Assembly: GCF_003932495.1 (NCBI RefSeq)
Contig: NZ_QZMT01000001.1
Coordinates: 1-64,000, forward strand
Direction: 5' to 3'
Length of the DNA: 64,000 bases
Source of the DNA: Guyparkeria sp. SCN-R1
Lineage (GTDB): Bacteria; Pseudomonadota; Gammaproteobacteria; Halothiobacillales; Halothiobacillaceae
Below, piece by piece: positions 30,564 to 42,056 of the stretch. The notes under the pieces are model-generated. The model searched no databases, was not told the origin of the DNA, and saw only the letters and a program-made list of their open reading frames with translations. Every line of letters begins with the position of its first letter. Position 1 is the first letter of the stretch. The position numbers and the translations under genes were made by a program.

Positions 30564-30595
30564 ACGCATCGGAAATCGGTCTAAGTAAACGAGAA

Positions 30596-30621
30596 GGCCC
30601 GGCCGTGAGCCGGGTCTTTTT
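30596..30621 (+). terminator. Intrinsic terminator after lpxC
   Basis: GGCCCGGC pairs with GCCGGGTC over a 5-nt loop and is followed by TTTTT. Confidence 0.75.
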
Positions 30622-30760
30622 GGTGTCCATTTAGGCAACCGCCGAGTGGACAGCGTGAGCGGCTTGGGTAACACTACGTCGCGATTTGTTTCGACAGGAT
30701 CGTCGAACGTGCACCGGCTTGGAAGGCCGGTGCGGCCAACCAACCACAAGGAGATGTGTC

Positions 30761-31264
30761 ATGGGCTACATGCGTCGCATGAGCGGCCTGCTGGGGCTGG
30801 GCAAGTCTGGGGATCGTCGTCGCGGGCGCCGTTACGAGGCGCCGCGAGGATGCCGCATCCTGGTGATCGATGATTCCAAGACCGTGGTCAAGATCCTGAG
30901 CCGGATGCTCAGTCAGAACGAGTATGAGCCGATTGCCGCCGGCGATGCCGAATCCGGTTTGCAACTGGCGCGCCAGTACCCGCCGGATCTGATCTTCCTC
31001 GATATCCTTCTTCCCGGCATGAACGGCTTTGCCGCCCTGCGCCGGCTGCGCCAGGACCCGGCGACCGCCGAGGTGCCCGTCATCATGATCAGCGGCGACG
31101 AGCAGTCGATGGCCCGCATGGTGCTCGACCGGCTCGGCTCGGACGATTTCATGAAAAAGCCCTTCGGTCGCGCCGACGTCTTCACTCGGATCGAGGGTTT
31201 GGTGCGCAACGGGCGGCTGCCGGCCCGCTCCCAGCCCTCCGCCTTCGACTGGAACGCCCTCTGA
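30761..31264 (+). CDS. Single-domain response regulator (PilG/PilH-like)
   Basis: A 167-residue receiver protein with no output domain. A basic N-terminal extension (GKSGDRRRGRRYEAPRG) precedes the receiver fold: acidic pair D37-D38, phosphoacceptor D81 in IFLDILLPGMNG, Ser in MISGDE and Lys in FMKKPFG. Resembles the PilG/PilH type that acts by protein contact with motors or kinases. No histidine kinase or pil gene is adjacent, so partner and output are unknown. AAGGAGATG provides a good ribosome site for ATG 30761. Confidence 0.82.
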   Translation: MGYMRRMSGLLGLGKSGDRRRGRRYEAPRGCRILVIDDSKTVVKILSRMLSQNEYEPIAAGDAESGLQLARQYPPDLIFLDILLPGMNGFAALRRLRQDPATAEVPVIMISGDEQSMARMVLDRLGSDDFMKKPFGRADVFTRIEGLVRNGRLPARSQPSAFDWNAL

Positions 31265-31317
31265 AGAGGCCGGCCGGTCGCGGTGCATGTGCCTTGGGCC
31301 TGATCTAAGGTCCGGGC

Positions 31318-31875
31318 ATGAGCAGGCAGCAGAAAGTCGATTTCCCGGTGGAGAAGGTTCGCCGCCACCTCGAGCCCGGCCCGGTGGTTCTGGTCTCCTC
31401 GGCCTGTGATGGCGAGCGCGACATCATGACCATGGGTTGGCATACGGTGATGGCGTTCTCGCCGTCGCTGGTCGGCTGCGTCATTGCCGCGGGCAACCAC
31501 AGTTTCGATCTAGTCCGTCGCTCGGGTGAGTGCGTGATCAACCTGCCGACGACGGATCTGATCGACGAGGTCATCGGCATCGGTAACACCAGCGGTGAGG
31601 CGATCGACAAGTTCGAGCGTTTCAAGCTGACCGCCGAACCGGGGCAGGTGGTGTCCGCGCCCTGTCTGGCCGAATGCCACGCCAATTTCGAATGCCGGCT
31701 GGTCGATGATCGTCTAGTCGAAGACTACAACTTCTTTGTCTTCGAGGTCGTCTACGCTCGCGTTGCCCCCGAGCCGGTCTATCCCGAGACCCTTCACTAC
31801 ACCGGTGATGGCGTGTTCATGGTCTCCGGTCAGACCATCGACCGCAGTGAGCAGTTCTTGCCCCAGATGCTCTGA
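31318..31875 (+). CDS. Flavin-reductase-like FMN-binding split-barrel protein
   Basis: A 185-residue protein of the flavin_reduct/FMN-binding split-barrel family: GPVVLVSSACDGERDIMTMGWHTVMAFSPS is the typical flavin-site strand-loop, and GECVINLP and IGNTSGE follow. Such proteins bind FMN and reduce flavins or act in small oxidoreductions; specificity cannot be assigned. No clear ribosome site precedes ATG 31318. It follows the receiver gene by 53 nt on the same strand and ends convergent with dciA. Confidence 0.82.
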   Translation: MSRQQKVDFPVEKVRRHLEPGPVVLVSSACDGERDIMTMGWHTVMAFSPSLVGCVIAAGNHSFDLVRRSGECVINLPTTDLIDEVIGIGNTSGEAIDKFERFKLTAEPGQVVSAPCLAECHANFECRLVDDRLVEDYNFFVFEVVYARVAPEPVYPETLHYTGDGVFMVSGQTIDRSEQFLPQML

Positions 31876-31921
31876 CCATTGCTCCGTGGAGCAGGGTAGC
31901 CGCGCCCGTTGCCATGGTGGA

Positions 31922-32374
31922 TCAGTCCTGCGGCGGCTTGATCGCCCGAGAAAGCCGCTCCAGTGCCCGCGAGAGGTCGCTCCCCGGCTCTGCCTCGGCC
32001 AGGTAGTGCAGTGCCTGACTGCCCGCCTGCGAGGCCGGCCGATCATGGTCACGAGGCTTCGGTCTCGCCGGGGGGCGGCCCGAAGTGATTCGCACTCGAA
32101 TGCCCGCCGGTCGCGGCGCGCCGGGGTGTGCCTCGAGCGCCTTGTGCAACCGGGCAAGCAGGTCGGGGGCCTCGAAACGCAATCGGCTGGCGCCCGCCGC
32201 ACTGGGAACGCCGATGGTCAGCGTCTGTTCGTTGACATTGAGCACCTGCACGCTCATTCCCGAGCGGCCGGGCACCAGGCCGTCGACGATGGCCTGGTAG
32301 CCCCGAATCAGGGCCACCCGGTCGAGAATGCCGGCCAGCGTGGGGTTGTTCAGGCGGTAGCGTTCGAGATTCAT
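31922..32374 (-). CDS. dciA: DciA/DUF721 helicase-operator protein
   Basis: A 150-residue protein of the DUF721 (DciA) family, the ancestral loader of replicative helicase DnaB in bacteria lacking DnaC. The N-terminal core (LAGILDRVALIRGYQAIVDGLVP, then a hydrophobic beta pattern) fits; the C-terminal half is Arg/Pro-rich and low in order. ATG at 32374 was chosen; the frame stays open upstream through the secA promoter region without support. Divergent gene order dciA/secA is common in gammaproteobacteria. Confidence 0.78.
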   Translation of the reverse strand: MNLERYRLNNPTLAGILDRVALIRGYQAIVDGLVPGRSGMSVQVLNVNEQTLTIGVPSAAGASRLRFEAPDLLARLHKALEAHPGAPRPAGIRVRITSGRPPARPKPRDHDRPASQAGSQALHYLAEAEPGSDLSRALERLSRAIKPPQD

Positions 32375-32489
32375 CGCGCGGCCTTTCGTGACGGGGTTGT
32401 GACGGGCGCGAGGCACGGCCCGCCGCCTATCATTATCCACGCATCTGCCGTAAGATTCAGCGCATTTACCAAGGAACTGCCCGCGGAGT

Positions 32490-32512
32490 CGGGCCGCCAC
32501 TTTTTCGGCCCG
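32490..32512 (+). promoter_or_regulatory. Hairpin in the secA leader
   Basis: CGGGCCG pairs with CGGCCCG over a T-rich loop, about 115 bp before secA. The 253-bp dciA-secA intergenic region also holds a TAAGAT -10-like hexamer near 32451. No SecM-like leader peptide was recognised. Confidence 0.3.
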
Positions 32513-32627
32513 GCGAGCCCTCTGACTGGTCGCGTTTCGCGCGGCCGCCGGGGCGCTCGGCGACCACGGTGGTTCCTCACTTTTCGCGCGCCGCATTGGC
32601 GTGGTTTGTCGGAACACGGGATAGGAC

Positions 32628-35429
<2,802 letters not shown>

Positions 35430-35488
35430 CCCGGGGGGCACGATGGTCCGCTCTTGGGTGCGGGCAACCTGACTGACTGGGATCGCCT

Positions 35489-36298
35489 TTGCCTCGTGTG
35501 TTTAAAAGACAGGCCGGCCCGGTCACGTTCCTCTCGCGGCACGTGATGCTCGATCACCTGGCCTGGGAAATCATGCGCGGGTTGCCCGAGCACTTCGCCA
35601 CCCGGCATGAGCGGGTGGTGATCTTCTGCGGCATCCACAAGGGGTTCGGTCTCCGCTGGCTGCGTAGGGGATACAAGATCGCTCTGCAGACCGAGCAGAT
35701 GTACGACGAGACCGGTAAGCCGCTTTGGGGGCAGACGACAAAACGTGCACGACGTTTGGCATTCGCTGCTCGAGCGGCCGATCTCGTGCTCGACTTGTCG
35801 GCGGCAAACCACCGGTTCTACGAGGAGCACTGCCCGGGGGCGCTAGCCCAGGGGAAGATACGCTTTGGCCCCTGGATATTCCCCAGCCGGCCGTTGCCGT
35901 TCAATCCGGGTGGCGAAGAGAGTGTGGCGTTCTTCGGTTCACTTGGGAACGGCCGCCGGGCGAGTGTGATTGATGGCATAGACGGATTTCCGGTACGCAT
36001 GCTGGAGTCTGGTACGTTCTTCGATGATCTCTACCGGCAGGTGGAGTCGTGCTCAGCCGTTCTCAACGTGCACTTCGAGGAGGGGGTGTACACCGAAGCG
36101 CCTCGGCTCCTGACGAGCCTTTACTGCGGCAAACCGCTGGTTTCCGAACCACTTGGTGAGCCCTTTGTGGCCGGGAAACATTACGTGCCGATCGATGGCT
36201 ATGGCAAGGTCGAGAACCAGGCGGTGTTCGAGCGATTGTCGCGGTTTGTGAGTGACAACCTATCTTTCGAGAGGTTTCTGCTGGATAACCGTATCTAG
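35489..36298 (+). CDS. Glycosyltransferase-like protein of unknown specificity
   Basis: Up to 269 residues. The C-terminal third (NVHFEEGVYTEAPRLLTSLY, then CGKPLVSEPLGEPF) looks like the nucleotide-sugar-binding half of a family 1-type glycosyltransferase (CgeB/YkvP-like Glyco_transf_1 domain); the N-terminal half has no recognised motif. No strong start: TTG 35489, GTG 35498 and ATG 35546 are all possible, with no clear ribosome site. Codon use is less GC-biased than in the neighbouring housekeeping genes. It interrupts the common secA-argJ order and lacks neighbours of a surface-polysaccharide cluster, suggesting transfer. Confidence 0.55.
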   Translation: MPRVFKRQAGPVTFLSRHVMLDHLAWEIMRGLPEHFATRHERVVIFCGIHKGFGLRWLRRGYKIALQTEQMYDETGKPLWGQTTKRARRLAFAARAADLVLDLSAANHRFYEEHCPGALAQGKIRFGPWIFPSRPLPFNPGGEESVAFFGSLGNGRRASVIDGIDGFPVRMLESGTFFDDLYRQVESCSAVLNVHFEEGVYTEAPRLLTSLYCGKPLVSEPLGEPFVAGKHYVPIDGYGKVENQAVFERLSRFVSDNLSFERFLLDNRI

Positions 36299-36395
36299 CT
36301 CCATGGGGCAAGCTTGTATCCAACTGATTCGACAAGGGCGGTGGTCTGATACCGCCTTGGTGCTCAAGAGACAACAACCGTAAAAGAGACAGGGA

Positions 36396-37718
36396 ATGAA
36401 ACGACTGATTATTACCGCGGTGGTCGTGGCGGTGGCCATCCTGGCTGCCGCCCCGTTCGTCACCGGGCATGTGATGGAACGCACACTGGCCGAGGTCGAG
36501 GGCTTCCCGGGAACGCGTGACGCGCTGGAACTGGAGGTGACCGAGTACCAGCGCGGTTATCTCGAGTCTCGTGCCGAGTCCGAGTTGCTGCTGCGCCTGC
36601 CCGAACAGGAACCGGTGCGCGTGACGCTCACGCATCGCATCGACCAGATGCCTGGCATCGACGGTCGGTACGCCACCGTTCATACCACCTGGGAACCGAC
36701 CGACTCCGAGTTGCGCGATGAACTGGCCGAGGTGTTCGGTGACGATGCCGAATTCACCCTCGCCACCGCCCTCTACCCGACCGGCTCCAGTCATTCGACC
36801 GGTCGCATCCCGTCAGTGGAGCGTGACGGTGTCGACTTTTCTGGGGCGGACATCGAACTCGACACGACGGCCGCTGGTCGCTTCGATTATCGCTTCGAGG
36901 GCGAACGGCTGGCGGTCGACGACGAGGCCGGGGGCGTCGAGACCGGCTCGGCTGCGGTCACCGAAGGGCTTCGCCTGATTGCGTCCGGACAGGTCGCCGA
37001 GGATGGTTTCGTCTGGGACAGTGAAGGCCGGTTCGAGATCGATCGCCTCGAGATTGTCGAGGCGAACGGGCAGGGCCAGGTCGAGGATTTCATCCTGCGG
37101 TTCGATTCGGCTCGAGACGAGGATCAGTGGGGCTTTGCTGTTGCCTACGAGGTGGGTGAGGCCGTTATCGAAGACGAAATGTTCCGTGATGCCGAGATGC
37201 GGCTCGCCGTCGATCGACTGGATGCCGCTGCGGTGCGCGCGCTGGTCGAGCGCATGGAGACCTTGCAGGAGCTCGCGTCGCGCGGGGCGTCGATCGAAAA
37301 GGCCCTCAGCGATGCGGTGGTCGCCGAACTGCCTGCCCTGATGAGCCACGGGCCGCGCATTGCCATCGAGCCGTTGCGCGCCACCACCGCCGAGGGTGAC
37401 ACCGAGATCACGTTTGCCGCCGAACTGCCGGCCGGCGTGAGCAAGGGCGAGCCCAACCCGATGATGTGGATGGCGATGCTCAGTGCGCTGGTGATCGAGG
37501 GGAGCCTCGAGATGCCAATCGCCCTGCTGGAGAAGTCCGCGGCGGCGCGGGGGCAGCAGGTCGGCATCGTCGAAGAGCAACTTGCCCCGTTGGTCGCCCA
37601 GGGCTGGGTCAATGTCGAGGATGGCGTGGTCACGACCACCGTCGACTTTCGACAGGGGAATCTCCAGCTCAACGGTACCTCGGCCAACCAGCTGCTGAAC
37701 ATGGCCTTTGGTAGTTGA
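36396..37718 (+). CDS. DUF945 (YdgA-like) envelope protein
   Basis: A 440-residue protein with an N-terminal hydrophobic anchor/signal (LIITAVVVAVAILAAAPFVTG). The body is acidic and beta-rich, and fits DUF945: ERTLAEV near the start, then RGYLESRAESEL, and an end around GWVNVEDGVVTTTVDFRQG and LLNMAF. The function of the family is not established. Start at ATG 36396 has AGACAGGGA upstream. It overlaps nothing and is followed 28 nt later by argJ. Confidence 0.72.
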   Translation: MKRLIITAVVVAVAILAAAPFVTGHVMERTLAEVEGFPGTRDALELEVTEYQRGYLESRAESELLLRLPEQEPVRVTLTHRIDQMPGIDGRYATVHTTWEPTDSELRDELAEVFGDDAEFTLATALYPTGSSHSTGRIPSVERDGVDFSGADIELDTTAAGRFDYRFEGERLAVDDEAGGVETGSAAVTEGLRLIASGQVAEDGFVWDSEGRFEIDRLEIVEANGQGQVEDFILRFDSARDEDQWGFAVAYEVGEAVIEDEMFRDAEMRLAVDRLDAAAVRALVERMETLQELASRGASIEKALSDAVVAELPALMSHGPRIAIEPLRATTAEGDTEITFAAELPAGVSKGEPNPMMWMAMLSALVIEGSLEMPIALLEKSAAARGQQVGIVEEQLAPLVAQGWVNVEDGVVTTTVDFRQGNLQLNGTSANQLLNMAFGS

Positions 37719-37746
37719 GCGGCGCAGCGATTCAGGAGAATACGGC

Positions 37747-38976
37747 ATGAGTGTTGGTTTGACCGCCCCGGCAGCCGGGGAATTGCAGCCCATTCCCGGC
37801 ATTCGCATCGGGATCACCCAGGCCGGCGTGCGCAAGGCCAATCGGGATGACCTGGCCGTGATGCTGTTGCCCGAGGGGGCGACCATGGCCGGCGTGTTCA
37901 CGCAGAACCGCTACTGTGCGGCCCCGGTGATCATGTGCCGGGAGCGTCGCTTCAGCGATGTCGCTCCGCGCGCGCTGGTGATCAACACCGGAAATGCCAA
38001 TGCCGGCACCGGCCGCGACGGCATGGCGCGCGCCGAGGCCGTCTGTCACACGCTCGCCCACCGGCTGGGATGTGACGATCTAGCCGTCTGGCCGTTCTCC
38101 ACCGGCGTGATCATGGAGACCCTGCCGTCGGAGAAGATCATTGCCGCCCTGCCGGCGGCGGTGGCCGAGGCGGTCGAGGACAACTGGCTGCGCGCCGCGT
38201 CGGCGATCATGACCACCGACACCATCCCGAAAGGGCGGTCGCTGACCCGCGTGATCGGCGGGGCCTCGGTGACCATCACCGGCATCGCCAAGGGCTCCGG
38301 GATGATCCATCCCAACATGGCGACCATGCTCGGCTACATGGGGATCGACGCTCGGGTGCCCAAGCCGGTCCTGCAGGCCATGCTCCTCCAGATCACTGAG
38401 GAGAGCTTCAACCGGGTAACCGTCGACGGCGACACCTCGACCAACGATGCCTTCATGCTGATTGCCAATGGACGGGAGGGCAGCCTCGAGGTCTCGAGCA
38501 TCGACGATCCGAACTACGCGGCGCTGCGTGACGCGGTCGCGGAGGTGGCGGTCTTTCTCGCCCAGGCGCTGGCGCGCGACGGCGAGGGGGCGACCAAATT
38601 CGTCACCATCGAGGTCAGGGGTGGGCGCGACCGGGCCGAGTGTCGGCTGGTGGGCAAGGCCATTGCGCACAGCCCGCTGGTCAAGACCGCGCTGTTTGCC
38701 TCCGACCCCAATCTCGGGCGGATTCTCGCCGCCGTGGGCAATGCCGGTATCCACGACCTCGACGTCGACCACGTCAGCCTGTGGCTGGGCGACGTGCGCG
38801 TGGTGGTCGATGGCGGGCGCGACCCGGATTACGTCGAGGCGGAGGCGGCCGCGGTAATGGCCGAGCCCGAGATCACCATGCATATCGATCTCGGTCGTGG
38901 CACGGCCGTCGATCAGGTCTGGACCTGCGACTTCTCCTACGACTACGTCAAGATCAACGCCGAGTACCGCTCCTGA
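37747..38976 (+). CDS. argJ: Bifunctional ornithine acetyltransferase / N-acetylglutamate synthase
   Basis: A 409-residue Ntn-fold enzyme of cyclic arginine synthesis that moves acetyl groups from N-acetylornithine to glutamate. The autocleavage site is GMIHPNMA-T193-MLGYMG, with Thr193 as nucleophile of the beta chain. GKGSGMI-type sequence before it and DTSTNDAFMLIA after it are standard. The cyclic pathway is implied. Start ATG 37747 follows GGAGAA. The Nudix-ThiE gene starts 2-5 nt after the stop. Confidence 0.95.
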   Translation: MSVGLTAPAAGELQPIPGIRIGITQAGVRKANRDDLAVMLLPEGATMAGVFTQNRYCAAPVIMCRERRFSDVAPRALVINTGNANAGTGRDGMARAEAVCHTLAHRLGCDDLAVWPFSTGVIMETLPSEKIIAALPAAVAEAVEDNWLRAASAIMTTDTIPKGRSLTRVIGGASVTITGIAKGSGMIHPNMATMLGYMGIDARVPKPVLQAMLLQITEESFNRVTVDGDTSTNDAFMLIANGREGSLEVSSIDDPNYAALRDAVAEVAVFLAQALARDGEGATKFVTIEVRGGRDRAECRLVGKAIAHSPLVKTALFASDPNLGRILAAVGNAGIHDLDVDHVSLWLGDVRVVVDGGRDPDYVEAEAAAVMAEPEITMHIDLGRGTAVDQVWTCDFSYDYVKINAEYRS

Positions 38977-38978
38977 TC

Positions 38979-39962
38979 GTGGTGGACCGGCCGCGGACCG
39001 ATATTGTCCTGGGGCTCCTGCGCGAGCCGGACGGTCGCGTCTGGGCGGAGGTTCGCCCCGGCGACAAGCACCTGGCAGGGTTGCGCGCCTTCCCCGGCGG
39101 CAAGCGTCTCAATGGCGAAACGCCGCGAGCCGCGCTCGTGCGCGAGCTCGACGAGGAAATCGGCATCCGGGTACGGCGCGCCCGACGGGTGATCACGCTC
39201 AACTGGGATTATCCCGATCGCCGTCTGCGACTAATCGGCTTCGAGGTCACCGCCTGGACGGGGCGCCCCCGCTCGGTCGAGGGGCAGGCCCTGCTCGCCG
39301 AACCGCTTGATCGGGACACTCGGGGTGACTGGCTGGCCGCCATGCCGACCGCCAACCGCGGGTTGGTCAACGCGCTGGTTTTGCCGCGTTGCCTGGCAAT
39401 TACCCCGTCGCTCGGTCGCGAGGGCATGGCGGCCTGGTTGGCGCGGGTCGAGTCGGGCCTGTCGTCGTTCACCGCCCCGATGCTGGTCAACCTGCGCCCC
39501 GGCCCCGAGATGGACGGGGAGGCCGTGCCCTGGACGTCGCTTGCCGAGGCGGCCCTGGCCGCCGGTCACTGGCCGGTGGTCAACCCGTCGGGCGACGACG
39601 CCTGTCTCGATGGACTCGATGCGCGCGTGGGCGTTCATCTGAATCATCGCCGGCTGCTGTCGACCGCGCGGGAAACGGTGGCGGACTGGCAGGCGCGTGG
39701 GCGTCTGGTGACGGCCGCGGTTCATGACCCGGTCACCATGGCGCGGGCGGGCGAGCTGGCGGTGGACCTGGTGACCGTCTCGCCGGTCCGGGCCACTGCC
39801 ACGCATCCCCAGGCGAAAGGCATCGGCTGGCAACGCTTTGGTGATCTGGCGGCCCTGGCGCCCATGCCGGTCTACGCCCTCGGCGGGGTGGGGCCGCATG
39901 ACCTCCCGCGGATCTGGCGGCGAGGCGGTTTCGGGGTTGCGTCGATCTCGGCCTTCTGGTGA
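38979..39962 (+). CDS. Nudix hydrolase fused to a ThiE-like (thiamine-phosphate synthase) domain
   Basis: A 327-residue two-domain protein. The N-terminal Nudix domain has the complete box GGKRLNGETPRAALVRELDE followed by EIGI, so it is probably an 8-oxo-dGTP-cleaving MutT-type pyrophosphatase. From about residue 185 the chain resembles the TIM-barrel of ThiE (VGVHLNHRRL, DLVTVSPVRATATHP, VYALGGVGPHDL), but the normal catalytic residues for thiamine phosphate joining are not all apparent. The fusion is known from Pseudomonas and relatives and lies after argJ there too. Tandem GTG starts (38979, 38982). Confidence 0.88.
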   Translation: MVDRPRTDIVLGLLREPDGRVWAEVRPGDKHLAGLRAFPGGKRLNGETPRAALVRELDEEIGIRVRRARRVITLNWDYPDRRLRLIGFEVTAWTGRPRSVEGQALLAEPLDRDTRGDWLAAMPTANRGLVNALVLPRCLAITPSLGREGMAAWLARVESGLSSFTAPMLVNLRPGPEMDGEAVPWTSLAEAALAAGHWPVVNPSGDDACLDGLDARVGVHLNHRRLLSTARETVADWQARGRLVTAAVHDPVTMARAGELAVDLVTVSPVRATATHPQAKGIGWQRFGDLAALAPMPVYALGGVGPHDLPRIWRRGGFGVASISAFW

Positions 39963-39985
39963 GGGCCGAGCTGTGTTGAGTCACG

Positions 39986-40015
39986 TTGACCCAGGTTGAT
40001 TTGATTTGACCCAGG
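39986..40015 (+). repeat. Tandem 10-bp direct repeat
   Basis: TTGACCCAGG occurs at 39986-39995 and again at 40006-40015, 20 bp apart (about two helical turns), in the 137-bp gap before the FixH-like gene. Confidence 0.5.
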
Positions 40016-40099
40016 GGCGGCTGGCGATCCGGCAATCGAGTCGTCAGCGATAACGAGTCGGGGCGTGAGTGATCTTTTGAGCGCCCGATGGAGACGCGC

Positions 40100-40594
40100 A
40101 TGAGCATGAAACAGGCAAAATGGATGGTGGCCACGCTCCTGATCCTGGGCGTGTTGACCTATCTGTGGGGGCGGGCGCCGGACAAGCTAACTACCGACAC
40201 ACCGGTGAGCGGTCCGCTGACCGAGGTGCCGGCACCGATCGGCTGTCAGCTCAAGGGCGAGGGCTGCGAAATCGAGATCGACGGACTGGGTTCGTTTCTC
40301 GTTCGCATGCCCGAGACCGTGGTGCCGCTGGAGAAGGCGGTTTTCCGGGTCATGCCGCAGGGCGAGGCGGCAAAAGCCGTCGGCGAGATCCGGGTGGACT
40401 TCGAGATGATCGGCATGGATATGGGCATCAACGCTTACCGGTTGGATCGATTGGCCGACGGCACCTACCGCGAGGAGATCATCCTGCCGGTCTGCACCAC
40501 CGATCGCAGCGATTGGCGCGCCAATCTGAGCATCCACAGCACGGCGGGCGCGTACCTGGTGCGGCTGCCGTTCAGCGTCGATCGATCGCGCTAG
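40100..40594 (+). CDS. FixH/YtkA-like membrane-anchored protein
   Basis: A 164-residue protein with one N-terminal membrane segment (KWMVATLLILGVLTYLWG) and a periplasmic beta domain. The Met-rich segment EMIGMDMGINAYRL followed by DGTYREEIILPVC is the pattern of FixH/YtkA-like domains, often linked to metal (copper) or oxidase assembly. Cys residues sit at the beginning (CQLKGEGCEIEI) and at PVCTTD. No oxidase or copper gene is near, so a role is only a guess. ATG 40100 is preferred over 40088 because GGAG is 6 nt before it. Confidence 0.6.
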   Translation: MSMKQAKWMVATLLILGVLTYLWGRAPDKLTTDTPVSGPLTEVPAPIGCQLKGEGCEIEIDGLGSFLVRMPETVVPLEKAVFRVMPQGEAAKAVGEIRVDFEMIGMDMGINAYRLDRLADGTYREEIILPVCTTDRSDWRANLSIHSTAGAYLVRLPFSVDRSR

Positions 40595-40600
40595 GGAGTC

Positions 40601-41149
40601 TCAGTCGCCCGGGCTAAGGCGTCGCAGCAGCACATAGAGCGCGCCGGTGCCGCCGTCGTGCGGTGGGGCCGAGCAGAAGGCGACCACGTCATCGCGCTGG
40701 GGCAGCCAGCGATTGAGCAGGGTCTTGAGTACCGGCTGGCCGTCCGCGGACCGATAGCCTTTGCCGTGGACGATGCGCACGCAACGGCGCATCTCGCCAC
40801 GCTCGCTGCGGAGGAAGGCGGCCACCTCGTTACGGGCATGGTCGACGGTCAGGCCGTGCAGGTCGAGTGACGCCGAAACGCTGTAACCACCGCGCTTGAG
40901 CTTGCGCAGGATGGTTTTCTGCACCCCGGGGCGGACGTACTGCACCTGTTCGCCTTGCTCGGGGGTGTCCGCGAGATCGCTGACGGCAAACGCGTCGACC
41001 ATTTCGTCGAAACCCGGGTCCCGCCGGGGGCGGGCGCTGACGCGCGGGCGTTCGGGCTCGACGCGCTCGTCCTCGACCGGCTCCACCGGGCCGATGGCAT
41101 CGAGAAACAGCGCGCGATCCTCGGGGTCGATGCGTGACTCGTCATTCAT
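40601..41149 (-). CDS. Smr-domain protein (YdaL/SmrA-like)
   Basis: A 182-residue protein whose C-terminal ~90 residues form a Smr domain (LDLHGLTVDHARNEVAAFL, RCVRIVHGKG). The LDLHG and HGKG motifs are the RNA/DNA-nicking residues of the family. The N-terminal half is acidic and Arg/Pro-rich with no fold recognised. Small-MutS-related proteins of this type cleave RNA at stalled ribosomes or nick DNA; which is true here is open. It ends 6 bp from the convergent FixH-like gene. Confidence 0.85.
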   Translation of the reverse strand: MNDESRIDPEDRALFLDAIGPVEPVEDERVEPERPRVSARPRRDPGFDEMVDAFAVSDLADTPEQGEQVQYVRPGVQKTILRKLKRGGYSVSASLDLHGLTVDHARNEVAAFLRSERGEMRRCVRIVHGKGYRSADGQPVLKTLLNRWLPQRDDVVAFCSAPPHDGGTGALYVLLRRLSPGD

Positions 41150-41305
41150 GGGCGCATGATAGCGCTCCGTTCAGGGTCGGTGCCATTGCCGATTCGTACA
41201 GGGCGTCCCTGACGGGCTGAATTGCCGACCGGCAGACGGTATCCTTGCGGGCATACCTGCCGCGCCCTTTTCGGGCGTGGCTTACGAAACGGAAACGAGC
41301 AATCC

Positions 41306-42046
41306 ATGCATATTCTTCTGAGCAACGACGACGGTTATCTCTCCCCGGGGCTGAACATACTCGCCGAGCGCCTAGCCCGATTTGCCACCGTGACGATCGT
41401 CGCTCCGGACCGCGATCGCAGCGGGGCGTCGAACAGTTTGACGCTCTCCCGCCCCCTGCGTCCGCGCCAGCTCGAAGAGCGACTTTGGGTCATTGATGGC
41501 ACGCCCTCGGACTGCGTGCACCTCGGCATCAAGGGGTTGCTGCCCGAAATGCCCGACCTGGTGGTCTCGGGCATCAATCACGGTGCCAACCTGGGTGACG
41601 ATGTGCTCTATTCCGGCACGGTCGCCGCGGCCAGCGAAGGACGGGCGCTGGGTCTGCCCGCCATCGCGGCCTCCTGCCAGTCGTTCGCCCCGGAGTATCT
41701 GGATTCGGCCGCGCACTGGGTCGAGTGGCTGATTCGTCGGCTTGGCAATCACCCGCTGCCGGCGTACACCCTGCTCAACGTCAACGTACCGGACGCGCCG
41801 CTCGATCAGATCGGCGGGGTGCGCGCCACGCGTCTGGGTCGCCGGCACCCCTCCGGCCAGCTGGTCAGGGATACCGATCCGCGGGGGCGCGAGATCGTCT
41901 GGATCGGCGCGGCCGGAGAGGCCGAGGATGCCGGCGAGGGCACGGACTTTCATGCCCTGTCGGACGGTTGGGTATCGGTCACGCCGATCCACTTCGACAT
42001 GACCCGTCACGAGGCGATGCCGTCGCTCGAGCAATGGCTGAGCTGA
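41306..42046 (+). CDS. surE: 5'/3'-nucleotidase SurE
   Basis: A 246-residue metal-dependent nucleoside monophosphate phosphatase. The metal site reads LLSNDDGYLSPG; SGINHGANLGDDVLYSGTV is the second family signature. First gene of the conserved surE-pcm-yqaA-nlpD-rpoS cluster. The upstream 150 bp are shared with the divergent Smr gene. Confidence 0.95.
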   Translation: MHILLSNDDGYLSPGLNILAERLARFATVTIVAPDRDRSGASNSLTLSRPLRPRQLEERLWVIDGTPSDCVHLGIKGLLPEMPDLVVSGINHGANLGDDVLYSGTVAAASEGRALGLPAIAASCQSFAPEYLDSAAHWVEWLIRRLGNHPLPAYTLLNVNVPDAPLDQIGGVRATRLGRRHPSGQLVRDTDPRGREIVWIGAAGEAEDAGEGTDFHALSDGWVSVTPIHFDMTRHEAMPSLEQWLS

Positions 42047-42056
42047 GGGCCGGTTT

